64,000 nt of DNA from Aureispira sp963837355. Lineage in GTDB: Bacteria > Bacteroidota > Bacteroidia > Chitinophagales > Saprospiraceae. The DNA is taken from contig CAWIMY010000003.1 of assembly GCA_963837355.1 (NCBI GenBank), positions 248,001-312,000 on the forward strand. The letters run 5' to 3'. This document shows positions 1-8,251 of the stretch, piece by piece (position 1 is the stretch's first letter; every line of letters begins with the position of its first letter). Position numbers and translations under genes: made by a program. Under the pieces are notes generated by a model. The model worked only from the letters and a program-made list of their open reading frames with translations. It searched no databases and was not told the origin of the DNA.

Positions 1-479
1 ACGAGTATTGGCGGTAAGGTCTCTGCGACAAAGTGTCGGATGCGCGCTTCAAAGTAGATGTGCGCAGCGATGTCCCTGGTTTATCGTTTGTCAACCGCTT
101 GGAACCCGTGACGTATTATTTGGACAACCAAAAACTACGCGCCTTTCAAGGGCGAACAGCTCCTGAAGATGACATCCCTTCCTCTTATACCCGTGAAGCA
201 GGCTTTTTAGCCCAACAGGTAGAACAGGCCGCCCAAAGTGTTGGTTTTGAATTTAGTGGGGTGGATCAGCCTGCCTCGGAGCAAGACCACTACGCCTTGC
301 GCTATGCGGACTTTACGGTACCTTTGGTGCAAGCCGTACAGGAGTTATCCGCAGAAAACGAGGTCTTAAAAGCCAAGGTAAAAGCCTTAGAAGCCGAAAA
401 AGAACGCTTGTTGTCTCTAGAAAAAGAAGTAGCCGAAATTAAAGCGTTGCTTGGCGCACAAGCCCGCGTCAATGACTAG
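1..479 (+). CDS. Tail-fibre-domain (peptidase S74-like) protein, C-terminal part
   Basis: The 3' end of a gene that enters from the left edge. The readable part begins with a SDARFK motif, continues through VNRLEPVTYY and ends in a coiled coil rich in E, K and L from about position 340 to the stop. This is the layout of the intramolecular chaperone (S74/endosialidase chaperone) domain found at the C-terminus of many large Bacteroidota surface proteins, where it helps trimerisation. Bases 1-32 read TSIGGKVSAT in another frame, which is the usual lead-in to SDARFK, so one base appears to be missing near 30-34. The body of the protein lies outside the window, so its function cannot be stated. 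Confidence 0.75.
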
Positions 480-528
480 CAAACAGCAGCTTTCCTGTTA
501 GCATAAGTTTTTTATACTTGTCTTTTTC

Positions 529-598
529 GGTAACAAGGTAAGGGCATACGCAATTCTTTGAACATAGTTTTTTCTATTAATTATTAGCCCTTGTTACC
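529..598. other. Long-loop inverted repeat in intergenic region
   Basis: A 10-base sequence, ggtaacaagg at 529-538, is matched by its exact reverse complement at 589-598, with a 50-base AT-rich spacer. It lies between the S74 gene and the next secreted protein. It could be an RNA hairpin or a pair of binding sites; neither arm is followed by a strong T-tract. The remaining bases up to 739 are AT-rich with no recognisable element. Confidence 0.35.
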
Positions 599-739
599 CA
601 CTAGAGCGTTATTCCAATTATTAGAACTTTTATAGACAAATTAGAATAAAGGCCGCTCCAATATACTAAAACAGGCACAGTTATAGTTTTAACTAAAGAA
701 TAGTACCACCCAAAAGCATTTACCAAAACAATAAAAAAC

Positions 740-1684
740 ATGATGTATTATAGTTTAGCCATCTTGGCGCTGTTATTCGGAAGTGTTCCTAGCTACGCCA
801 CTAACGAAGTGGACAGCACTCAATGGCATTCTGCCGCCGTCGAAATGACGACCTTGATGCAAGCCGTTCGTACCGACCAAAATTTGGAAGTCCGACAAGG
901 CGCTTCCAAAGAGTTGGAAAATTTATTAAAAGAAACATTGGAACGAGAAGGCTCCTATGCCTATGATTTTTCCGAGTTAGAAGGGGTTTCCATATTACAA
1001 CCAGACGATAAGGCGTTCAAAATTTTTACTTGGCAGTTGTATGTGGACAAAGACCACTACAAGTACCACGGCTTTGTACAGACCCAAGAAGGCAAGGTTT
1101 TTCCCCTAACAGATGGCTCTGATGCCATGAATACGGTAGAATTTATGACCATGCGCCACACCGATTGGTACGGGGCTTTATATTACAACCTCAAAGCATT
1201 CCAACACGAAGGGGAAACCGCTTATGTGTTGTTTGGGTACGATGCCTACAGCTTTTATAACCGCCGCAAAGTCTTGGATGTGTTGCATTTTGACGACAAG
1301 GGCAGACCGCGCTTTGGTAAGGAGGTCTTACAAATGAAAGATGGTCGCGGGCAAGTGCGTAAAGTGAAGCGCTTTTTGATGGAATATTCTTCTAGTGTCA
1401 ATGTTAGCCTCAATTATGACGAAGCCCAAGATTTAATTATCTACGACCATTTAATTTATGGCTCTCCCATCAAAGGGTCAGGCCCTTCTAGCGTGCCAGA
1501 CGGCAGCTACTGTGGTCTAAAATTAGAGCGCTCGGGCATGTGGACTTTTGTAGACAAAGTACACAAAGACGACCCCAATAATGTATTGGTGAATGCGACG
1601 AGCTATGAAGAAGCGCTCAAAGATGGCCATGCACAAAAGAAAAGCAAGAAGCAGCAGAAAGATATTTTTGGACGCCAACGCTAG
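740..1684 (+). CDS. Secreted protein of unknown function (314 aa)
   Basis: I do not recognise a family. The first 20 residues form a typical signal peptide (MMYYSLAILALLF, then a VPSYA cleavage region), so the mature protein should be periplasmic or beyond. The mature part is soluble, rich in aromatic residues (for example FTWQLYVDKDHYKYHG near 100) and ends in a lysine/glutamine-rich tail. No lipobox and no T9SS sorting domain is visible. The two adjacent ATG codons at 740 and 743 are both possible starts. It is transcribed alone: 259 bases separate it from the upstream gene and a strong terminator follows at 1716-1750. Confidence 0.7.
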   Translation: MMYYSLAILALLFGSVPSYATNEVDSTQWHSAAVEMTTLMQAVRTDQNLEVRQGASKELENLLKETLEREGSYAYDFSELEGVSILQPDDKAFKIFTWQLYVDKDHYKYHGFVQTQEGKVFPLTDGSDAMNTVEFMTMRHTDWYGALYYNLKAFQHEGETAYVLFGYDAYSFYNRRKVLDVLHFDDKGRPRFGKEVLQMKDGRGQVRKVKRFLMEYSSSVNVSLNYDEAQDLIIYDHLIYGSPIKGSGPSSVPDGSYCGLKLERSGMWTFVDKVHKDDPNNVLVNATSYEEALKDGHAQKKSKKQQKDIFGRQR

Positions 1685-1715
1685 GCGCTACTTATTTTCT
1701 AATTTTCGATTTCAG

Positions 1716-1750
1716 AAATACGAACAGAGGCAACTTTGTTCGTATTTTTT
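1716..1750 (+). terminator. Intrinsic terminator
   Basis: Stem of about 13 pairs (1716-1728 with 1735-1747, core aaatacgaaca/tgttcgtattt) with a 6-base loop and a T6 tract to 1750. It closes the secreted-protein gene ending at 1684. Confidence 0.85.
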
Positions 1751-1812
1751 GTTACTTTAGGCACTTGTTTTTCCGCAACGTTCCGCGTTGTTTCATCCTT
1801 TAGTCTTCTTGT

Positions 1813-2313
1813 ATGTACACCTTGTGGTTGATGCCTGATGCAGAGGCTTATAATAAACTGAGCCAGCTGATCGTAGATCTAAGCAGTTCGCACGCTACGC
1901 CTACTTTTGAGCCGCACGTAACGCTGCTCAGTGGCATCGTCGATCCCTTAGAGGTAGCCATTGACAAAACAGAAGAACTCGCCAACAGCCTCTTGCCGCT
2001 CTCGGCGGCCTTGACAGGCATTGAGTTTCTAGAGCGGTACTACCGCTGTTTGTTTTTTCGTACCAACGAGAGTGAAGATATTTTGGAAGCACGGCAGTTG
2101 GCGGAAGCCATTTTTGAGCATACTCGGATTGATCCATTTATTCCGCACGTGAGTTTTTTGTACGGCTCCTTACCCATTTTTCAGAAACAGGCCATTATTG
2201 ACCGCTTGGGAGATGCCTTTTTTATGAATTTTTGCTTGCCCAAATTACGCTTGGTGGAGACACAGCGCCAGCCAGAGAATTGGCAGTTGTTGGCAGAATT
2301 TGATTTGAATTAA
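1813..2313 (+). CDS. 2H phosphoesterase / cyclic phosphodiesterase-like protein
   Basis: A 166-residue protein with two H-x-T/S-x motifs, HVTL near residue 36 and HVSF near residue 112, which are the paired catalytic histidines of the 2H (LigT/CPDase) superfamily. Members open 2',3'-cyclic nucleotide phosphates or act as RNA cyclic phosphodiesterases or ligases. The small size and the spacing fit the CPDase-like branch. No signal peptide is present, so it is cytoplasmic. The start at 1813 gives MYTLWLMPD, which leads directly into the first beta strand. It stands alone on the plus strand and ends just before a minus-strand terminator. Substrate unknown; family assignment good. Confidence 0.75.
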   Translation: MYTLWLMPDAEAYNKLSQLIVDLSSSHATPTFEPHVTLLSGIVDPLEVAIDKTEELANSLLPLSAALTGIEFLERYYRCLFFRTNESEDILEARQLAEAIFEHTRIDPFIPHVSFLYGSLPIFQKQAIIDRLGDAFFMNFCLPKLRLVETQRQPENWQLLAEFDLN

Positions 2314-2344
2314 AAAAAATGGTAGGGTGCGCTTGCACCCTACC
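2312..2344 (-). terminator. Intrinsic terminator of the TlpA-like gene
   Basis: Perfect 10-bp stem (2321-2330 with 2335-2344) and a GCTT loop. The A8 run at 2312-2319 is a T-tract on the minus strand, so it terminates the gene ending at 2377. On the plus strand the hairpin lacks a T-tract. Confidence 0.85.
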
Positions 2345-2376
2345 AAAAAAGATAAATGTTGTCTATAGTTTTGCTG

Positions 2377-3837
2377 TTACTTTGGTGCTTCCTCTTCCAC
2401 GGTTTCTTCTTCATCACTTCCCAATTCTCTTGTTAAAATATCTTTTAACTGGTTGGGATCAATGCGCTTGAGTAGAATGTTTTTATCCTCGTCTAACAGC
2501 ACCAAATACGGGTTAGCTTTTAGATCGTATGTTTTTTTGGCGACTGCCAATGGATAGGGATCATCTGAGGTATTGATAAAGGTTAACCCCTTTTCGTCTA
2601 TTTTCTTTTTACACTGGTCCAATTCTTTCCAGCTTTTGCTGCACACGCCAAAGATTTCAAAACCTTTGTCTTTAAATTCCTCATAAACAGGCACCAACTT
2701 CGCGCTGGTTTTGCTACAGTTGCCGCAAGTGGGATCCCAGAAGTAAAGTACCGTAAACTTAGCCTTGACATCGTGCAACGCGATGGGCGTACCGTCCATC
2801 TTTCTGAGGCGCACGTTGGGCGCTTTTAGGCCACAGCGCAAGGGTTTGAGAGCTTGAACATTTTCACAAATTTTAATCAATTGTGTAGAGTCGACCCAGT
2901 CTGCCGCACCACTACAGTAATAACGCTCTCCAATATAGACATACACCGCGTCCATACAAATGATTTTACTCTTGGCATATTCATTCAAATACTGTCCTGC
3001 CATGTACTGAAAAAGGTCTTTGTTGCCTCCATCTTTGAAACGATCTAGCATGTAACCAATCGCCAAGGCAATAGAATCAGGTGCTTGTACGGTCAACCGT
3101 TCGATCCAAAATTGGAGTTTTTCTTCTAGGATGGGCGTTCTAATCAAGCGATCGTCTGTCCAATCAAAATTATCCCAATAATGTCCTTTAAAATAATAAA
3201 ACGCATCGTTCCTAGATAATCCCTCGGGGGTTTCGGGACGCATAGACGCGCCAATCATATTGGCAATTAAACTCTTGGGATACTCTTTTAGTAGTTTTTC
3301 TTGCTCCGTACGGCGTCTTTGAGCAATAAGTTTTCCTTCCTCTTGCAGCGCTTTTTTTTCTTCCTCTGTGGCTTTTTCTAATTTCTGTTGCAAGGCTCTC
3401 GCCTCGCGGTCTGTTTCCATTCCTTTGAGAATGTACTCCAAAAAAGCGACGTTTTCGGTAGAGCCTTTTATTTTTAGATGCTTGTACAAATTGCGAGTCT
3501 CGTCCAACTTGGTATGCAATACCATTCTTTTTTGATCTTCGCTATTGGGAATCAAAAAATCAAAATAGCTGCCGTGTCCTTGCAAATAAACAAAATAGAG
3601 GCCACCTGCCAAATCCTCATCTCCTTCAAATACCCAATCGCCTTTACTCGTGCGTTCCGTCAACGTATCGTGTACCAACAACTTCGCCCCTCGGTGGTAG
3701 CCCAAAATCAAGGTATCGTTATCGTAATTATCAATTCTTACACGAATGCTGTGGCCTTCCGTTTCTTGTGCCAGTAAGGCACTGCTAGAGCCGACAAAGC
3801 CCAAGAATGCCCCTAAGAGGTATAGTACTGTTTTCAT
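2377..3837 (-). CDS. TlpA-like thioredoxin-fold protein with DUF4369/DUF5106-type N-terminus, copy 1
   Basis: A 486-residue exported protein. The ATG at 3837 is preferred over one 7 codons upstream because it begins MKTVLYLLGAFLG, a clean signal peptide ending in ALLAQ. The N-terminal third resembles the DUF4369 beta-sandwich; a charged K/E-rich helix follows, then a DUF5106-like helical region, and the last 150 residues are an AhpC/TSA-thioredoxin fold with CGNC at Cys371 and Cys374. Such proteins are periplasmic thiol-disulfide oxidoreductases; the redox partner is unknown. The C-terminus is very acidic. It lies 187 bases downstream of a close paralogue in the same orientation (roughly 60 percent identical by eye), so this is a tandem duplication. 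Its own terminator lies at 2312-2344. Confidence 0.85.
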   Translation of the reverse strand: MKTVLYLLGAFLGFVGSSSALLAQETEGHSIRVRIDNYDNDTLILGYHRGAKLLVHDTLTERTSKGDWVFEGDEDLAGGLYFVYLQGHGSYFDFLIPNSEDQKRMVLHTKLDETRNLYKHLKIKGSTENVAFLEYILKGMETDREARALQQKLEKATEEEKKALQEEGKLIAQRRRTEQEKLLKEYPKSLIANMIGASMRPETPEGLSRNDAFYYFKGHYWDNFDWTDDRLIRTPILEEKLQFWIERLTVQAPDSIALAIGYMLDRFKDGGNKDLFQYMAGQYLNEYAKSKIICMDAVYVYIGERYYCSGAADWVDSTQLIKICENVQALKPLRCGLKAPNVRLRKMDGTPIALHDVKAKFTVLYFWDPTCGNCSKTSAKLVPVYEEFKDKGFEIFGVCSKSWKELDQCKKKIDEKGLTFINTSDDPYPLAVAKKTYDLKANPYLVLLDEDKNILLKRIDPNQLKDILTRELGSDEEETVEEEAPK

Positions 3838-3848
3838 GATGTAGTTGT

Positions 3849-3887
3849 ATTTCCCCAAGGTTTATACCATTGGGAAATCGGTATAAA
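3849..3887 (-). promoter_or_regulatory. Overlapping dyads upstream of TlpA-like copy 1
   Basis: Two overlapping inverted repeats lie just upstream of the start codon at 3837: tttatacc (3861-3868) with ggtataaa (3880-3887), and atttccc (3849-3855) with gggaaat (3872-3878). Their arms overlap, so the two hairpins would exclude each other in RNA. It could be an operator or a 5'-UTR switch; no ligand or regulator is implied by the sequence. Confidence 0.35.
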
Positions 3888-4024
3888 AATGCAAGTTCTT
3901 AGCGCTGGGGTACAGCACTGTTCAAATGTACGTTTTTATAACTAAAGACCTAGTTAAAAAAACGTTATTGCGCAAAAGGGGACGCTTCTATGGCCATCCC
4001 CTCTTACGCTACCTTTCTAAAAGG

Positions 4025-5464
4025 TTATTTTTCAATCGGCGCGTCTTTGTCCAATTCGCGCTTCAAAATATCTTTTAATTGATTGGGATCTAAACGCTTC
4101 CAAAGTATTTTCTTGTCTTTATCCAACAACATCAAATAAGGATTTACTTTGATGTCATAGGCCTTTTTGACTACGGCTAGTGGATAGGCATCGTCCGAAG
4201 TATTGATAAAATCCATCTTCTTATCCTTCACCTTCTCTTTGCATTTATCCAAGTCTTTCCACGTCTTGCTACAGATGCCAAAAATCTCAAACCCCTTGTC
4301 CTTGTACTCGTTATAAACAGGCACTAACTTATCACTCGTTTTGCTACAGTTGCCACAATCGGGATCCCAAAAATAAAGGGCCACAAATTCTGCTTTAACA
4401 TCGTATAAATTGACAGGCGTTCCGTCCATTTTTTTGAGGCGAATATTGGGCGCGTACAAACCACATTGCAACGGCTTGAGTGTCCGCACGTTCTCACAAA
4501 TTTTTTCTAACTGCGCGGAATCGACCCAGTTCGCGTCCCCACTACAGTAGTACTTTTCGCCAATAAACACATAAACAGCATCCATACAAATCACCTTCGT
4601 TTTAGCGTATTTGTTGAGTAGCTCTGCTGCGCCATAGCGAAACATTTTTTCGTTGCCTGCGTCTTTTAATTTTGTCAATACATAATCAACGCCTATAATC
4701 ATTGAATCGGGTACTTTAACCGTCAAGTTTTCTGTCCAATTCTCTAATTTACTGTTAAAGGCACTGGTACGAATCAAGCGCTCGTCTGCCCAATCGAAGT
4801 TATCCCAAAAACGCGCGCGGTAGTAATAAAAGCCCTGCTCACGGGTTAAGCCTTCAGGGACTTTGGGGGGCATGGAGGCCATTATTAAGCTGGCTGCTAA
4901 TGATTTAGGATGATCTTTGGCGAGCTTTAATTGATAATCGCGCACCTCTTGTTCGATGGCGACACGTTTTTCTTGTAACGTCTTTTTCTTCTCAGCATCT
5001 GTCTCCGTTTCTATCTTTTTGGCCAACTTGCCGTCCTCCGTACGGCGGCCATTCAAGAACTTCAAATAGCCCAAAAACAGGTCATTGGGAGGAGAGTTTT
5101 TTACTTTTAAATTGCTGTTCAAATCACCGTCTACCAATTTAGTAGTAAAATGTATCTCTTTTTGATCCTCGTCATTGGCAATTAGAAAATCAAAATAAAC
5201 ATTGTTGGGTTTCGTCAACACCAAATACATCCCACCCTGCATGGTTTTATCGCCTTCAAAGACAAACTCGCCTTTCGCATTGCGCTCCGTTACCGTGTCT
5301 TGCACATAAATCTGCGCCCCTAGGTGGTAGCCCAAAATACAAGTATCGTTTTCATAATTCTCAATCTTGACATGAATCTTATAAGCGGCCTCTTGTGCCA
5401 ACACACTGCCACTGCTTAATAAAGCCACTAGCCACAGTATTGTGCTTATCATCTGCTGTTTCAT
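4025..5464 (-). CDS. TlpA-like thioredoxin-fold protein with DUF4369/DUF5106-type N-terminus, copy 2
   Basis: A 479-residue paralogue of the next gene, with the same order of parts: signal peptide (MKQQMISTILWLVALL, cleavage after VLAQ), DUF4369-like sandwich, a K/E-rich helix near 140-175, a helical DUF5106-like middle, and a C-terminal thioredoxin fold with CGNC at Cys370 and Cys373. The motif SGxxxWVDSxQLxKICENV near residues 310-330 is shared almost word for word with copy 1. The predicted role is periplasmic thiol redox. It starts 38 bases after the upstream secreted-protein gene and may be cotranscribed with it. No frameshift or missing motif; the two copies have diverged mostly in the middle. 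Confidence 0.85.
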   Translation of the reverse strand: MKQQMISTILWLVALLSSGSVLAQEAAYKIHVKIENYENDTCILGYHLGAQIYVQDTVTERNAKGEFVFEGDKTMQGGMYLVLTKPNNVYFDFLIANDEDQKEIHFTTKLVDGDLNSNLKVKNSPPNDLFLGYLKFLNGRRTEDGKLAKKIETETDAEKKKTLQEKRVAIEQEVRDYQLKLAKDHPKSLAASLIMASMPPKVPEGLTREQGFYYYRARFWDNFDWADERLIRTSAFNSKLENWTENLTVKVPDSMIIGVDYVLTKLKDAGNEKMFRYGAAELLNKYAKTKVICMDAVYVFIGEKYYCSGDANWVDSAQLEKICENVRTLKPLQCGLYAPNIRLKKMDGTPVNLYDVKAEFVALYFWDPDCGNCSKTSDKLVPVYNEYKDKGFEIFGICSKTWKDLDKCKEKVKDKKMDFINTSDDAYPLAVVKKAYDIKVNPYLMLLDKDKKILWKRLDPNQLKDILKRELDKDAPIEK

Positions 5465-5502
5465 ACGGTTATTTACTTGGTCTTCTATTATAATAGTATC
5501 AA

Positions 5503-6432
5503 TTATTCTTGTTGTAAAGAGCGTTGTTCTGGCGATACCGCCGAAGTAGGTGGCATAGCGCGTTTCTTTCTAGTTTCGATGGCTTGCATGCGCTTTATTT
5601 CCAAATTATTAAAGCGGGCAACCAAGTAGATTTTACCTGACTGCACATTCAATAAAAAACGTTTCAACGCCCGCACTTCTCGATCCAACTGCAAATCTTG
5701 GGTAGCATCATCTAAGTCAAATTGACTCAACACAAAACTAGCGGTACTCCTATTCAACGTCATGTAACTATAAGGAATAAAAGTAGTGGTGTCTGCTTGT
5801 TGTGTTGGCATATCCAAGTAGTTGCGAATCGCTTCGCCTTCCTGTGTAGCCATCTCGTTAAACACCACAAAAGGACGATAGAAAGCAGAATTGCTAAACA
5901 ATTGGTAGCCCTCTTTGCTGTTTTGTTGACGAATCCGCTCTACTAAGCCCCTAGAGAAATACCGCTCTTGCGACATGAACCAATACGCTTGGTAAAAGGG
6001 TTCGGTTTTGAAAGCCAAGTATTGTTCCAAAAATAAACGATGGTCATAATACAAGGCTCTTCCTAGGCGCAAACGGTTCTCATAGGTTTGTAAAGCAGTC
6101 AACGTAGCTTGTCTAGCCACTTCTGCCTGCGCATCAAAATCGGTATAATTACCAATGTACCACAGCTCAAAAGCACGGTCATTTTTTTCGACGGCAAAGG
6201 TCTTTAGCGATTGACGCATATCACGAATGGCAGTATAAACAAGGCGATATTGCTCCGCATCTATTGCCGCCTGCATGGTCAAAAACTCCTCAAAGTTAGT
6301 TTTATCAATGGTATAGAAACAAATTTCGCTAAATGTTTTGGGCAATTCCGTTTTGTTCTGCGCTTGCCCACTTAACGCCAGCAAGAGACAGCAACAACAA
6401 CAATAGCTTTTTATAGATAATCGTTTCCCCAT
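5503..6432 (-). CDS. Secreted protein of unknown function (309 aa)
   Basis: No family recognised. The ATG at 6432 is chosen over a TTG eight codons upstream because it gives MGKRLSIKSYCCCCCLLLAL followed by SGQAQ, a good signal peptide with an unusual run of five cysteines in its hydrophobic core. The mature part is soluble and mostly helical, rich in Y, R, E and Q, and ends in a polar tail. The start lies 24 bases after the stop of the HAD phosphatase gene, and the next gene downstream is a TlpA-like protein, so the three or four genes probably form one minus-strand operon. A cysteine close to the cleavage site could suggest a lipoprotein, but no proper lipobox is seen. Confidence 0.65.
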   Translation of the reverse strand: MGKRLSIKSYCCCCCLLLALSGQAQNKTELPKTFSEICFYTIDKTNFEEFLTMQAAIDAEQYRLVYTAIRDMRQSLKTFAVEKNDRAFELWYIGNYTDFDAQAEVARQATLTALQTYENRLRLGRALYYDHRLFLEQYLAFKTEPFYQAYWFMSQERYFSRGLVERIRQQNSKEGYQLFSNSAFYRPFVVFNEMATQEGEAIRNYLDMPTQQADTTTFIPYSYMTLNRSTASFVLSQFDLDDATQDLQLDREVRALKRFLLNVQSGKIYLVARFNNLEIKRMQAIETRKKRAMPPTSAVSPEQRSLQQE

Positions 6433-6456
6433 CTGTTGGTTTACTCCAATTAACAA

Positions 6457-7002
6457 TTATACAATAGCTTGACTAAACGCGTACAAACTTGGAAATTCGC
6501 CCCAAATGTGTGCTTTTATAGCCGCGTAAGCTTCCTGATCTAAATCGGCTTTGGTGGTAATGAGTGCCGTTCGCATGTGTAGTTGTTGGCCAAATACAAG
6601 ATCACTGACCGAGTCCCCCACCATAATGGAGCGCTCCAATTCCAAGGTGGGAAAGGCCGCTTGGGCTTGCCGGGCCATACCTGGATTGGGCTTACGGCAG
6701 GGCGGATTATCTCGTTCGTGTTCCATACATGCATAAACCGCATCAATGCGCCCGCCTGCTTGCTCCACTGCCGCGATCATCTGTTGGTGCAAAATTGCCA
6801 ACTCTTCTGCGGTCATCCAACCTTTGGCTACTCCCTGTTGGTTGGTCACCACTACAAGAGGGCTAAATTTTCGTGCCAAAATAACCAAGGCTTCTAAAGC
6901 CCCATCCAAAAAGGTCCATTCCTCCCAATTGCGGACATAACCGCCCACCAAGCGCTGATTAATCACCCCATCACGGTCTAAAAATAAGCTTTTATACGAC
7001 AT
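6457..7002 (-). CDS. HAD-superfamily phosphatase, GmhB/HisB-N type
   Basis: A 181-residue cytoplasmic HAD subclass III phosphatase. Motif I is LFLDRDGVIN (nucleophile Asp8 and acid/base Asp10), motif II is VVTNQQGVAKG, the lysine is in CRKPNPG, and motif IV is VGDSVSDLVFG. These fit D-glycero-D-manno-heptose-1,7-bisphosphate phosphatase or histidinol-phosphatase. The loop that holds zinc in classical GmhB (CxH...CxC) is only partly kept here: C-M-E-H followed by one cysteine before RKP. The exact substrate is therefore open. It leads a minus-strand group with the secreted protein and the TlpA-like proteins; no heptose or histidine genes are nearby. Confidence 0.8.
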   Translation of the reverse strand: MSYKSLFLDRDGVINQRLVGGYVRNWEEWTFLDGALEALVILARKFSPLVVVTNQQGVAKGWMTAEELAILHQQMIAAVEQAGGRIDAVYACMEHERDNPPCRKPNPGMARQAQAAFPTLELERSIMVGDSVSDLVFGQQLHMRTALITTKADLDQEAYAAIKAHIWGEFPSLYAFSQAIV

Positions 7003-7071
7003 TGTTGGCCTTATTAACTAGTTATTAAAGTGTTACAAACGTGTTAAAGTATAGAATGGTCGCCCCTTGTT

Positions 7072-7101
7072 TTGGAAATGTGCCAATAGTTATTACCTTT
7101 G
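7072..7101 (+). promoter_or_regulatory. Bacteroidota-type promoter for the NlpC/P60 gene
   Basis: TTG at 7072-7074, a 19-base spacer, and TACCTTTG at 7094-7101 match the -33/-7 consensus TTG/TAnnTTTG of the main sigma factor in this phylum. It lies 114 bases before the start codon at 7216. Confidence 0.6.
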
Positions 7102-7215
7102 TCTTCGCAAAAATACGCAACGTATTTCACGGATAGAAATACAAAGCGCTTTACTTCTCCTCTTTTTTAAGGAGTAAACCGCTTCTCTTGCGCTTTTTAA
7201 CTGAAGAATACTACA

Positions 7216-8067
7216 ATGAAAGATACCCAAAAATCGTTGGCAAGAACGATTGGCGCTTACTTTTTTTTCTTGCTAGGAAGTCAAGTTGCCCTGCAAAGTA
7301 ATTGTTTTGCCCCGCCATCGACTTCCTTCCAAGCGCCTACTGCCGCTAGTTTAATCGTTAGTCGTTCTATCGTTCCACTAGCACCACAACACATAGAAGA
7401 AGAAGTGGCTCCCACTTCGCTTTCCTTGGCTATCTTGGCCGAAGAGCAAACTCCGCACATCGAAATTGAACACCGAGACATTACGGGAATCAAGATCGAA
7501 ATTTTAAGCAAACGCAAACGCGACGCTCGTCGTGCCGAACGCACTGCTAATCGCTTAGAACGTCAACTCCAAGACGACGACAGCGATGCCGATACCGACA
7601 ACGAAGAAGAAGTTTTAAAGATATTAGAACTGCCCGTCGCTTACAATGCGATTTTTGATAGCTTAACAACGACAGGGGTTCGTGGTACGGTCTTGCAAGA
7701 AGCCAAAAAATACCTCGGTCTAAAATACATTTGGGGAGGCACTACACCCAAAGGATTTGACTGCTCTGGATTTACCTCTTATGTACTCGCCCAAAAAGGT
7801 GTGGGCGTTGCGCGCAGCTCGCGCTACCAAGCCCAACAAGGAAAAGCCGTTGATTTAGCGAAAGCAAAAACGGGCGATCTCGTTTTCTTTAGCAAGCACG
7901 GCAAAGGTGGCCGCGTCACCCACGTTGCATTAGTCGTAGACAACAAAGAAGACGGCGTTTACATCATCCACTCTACCCGTCGTGGGATTGTTGTAGATAA
8001 CTTATCAGAATCCAACTATTGGAAACCAAAGATTTTGTACGCCAAGGATGTCATTAGCAAAGGATAA
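7216..8067 (+). CDS. NlpC/P60-family cell-wall peptidase
   Basis: A 283-residue protein whose last 130 residues form an NlpC/P60 (C40) domain: FDCSGF with catalytic Cys183, then THVAL with His236 and the third polar residue at IHST (His252). Such enzymes cut gamma-D-Glu to diamino acid bonds in murein stem peptides. The N-terminus has one hydrophobic segment (about residues 11-30) that is either a signal peptide or an anchor, followed by a low-complexity stretch and a charged R/E/D-rich segment near 98-132. The start at 7216 follows a good promoter by 114 bases. It is monocistronic, closed by the terminator at 8095-8132. No SH3 domain is apparent. Confidence 0.85.
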   Translation: MKDTQKSLARTIGAYFFFLLGSQVALQSNCFAPPSTSFQAPTAASLIVSRSIVPLAPQHIEEEVAPTSLSLAILAEEQTPHIEIEHRDITGIKIEILSKRKRDARRAERTANRLERQLQDDDSDADTDNEEEVLKILELPVAYNAIFDSLTTTGVRGTVLQEAKKYLGLKYIWGGTTPKGFDCSGFTSYVLAQKGVGVARSSRYQAQQGKAVDLAKAKTGDLVFFSKHGKGGRVTHVALVVDNKEDGVYIIHSTRRGIVVDNLSESNYWKPKILYAKDVISKG

Positions 8068-8094
8068 AATACTTCCTTTTTGTAAGAAAATAGC

Positions 8095-8132
8095 ACAGCG
8101 CTTAGAGAGTCGTCTCTAAGCGCTGTTTTTAT
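8095..8132 (+). terminator. Strong intrinsic terminator
   Basis: Perfect 14-bp stem (8095-8108 with 8113-8126), GTCG loop, then a T-rich tail. It ends the NlpC/P60 transcript and isolates it from the following gene family. Confidence 0.9.
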
Positions 8133-8251
8133 TTGATAGCGTATTAATTATAGAGCAACAGCAGGGTTTCCCCTTATGAAGCAGCAGAAACGAAGAAAAA
8201 AACGTATCTTTTAGTAGAGACAACGTTGTTTTTCTTACTAAAAACCAATCT

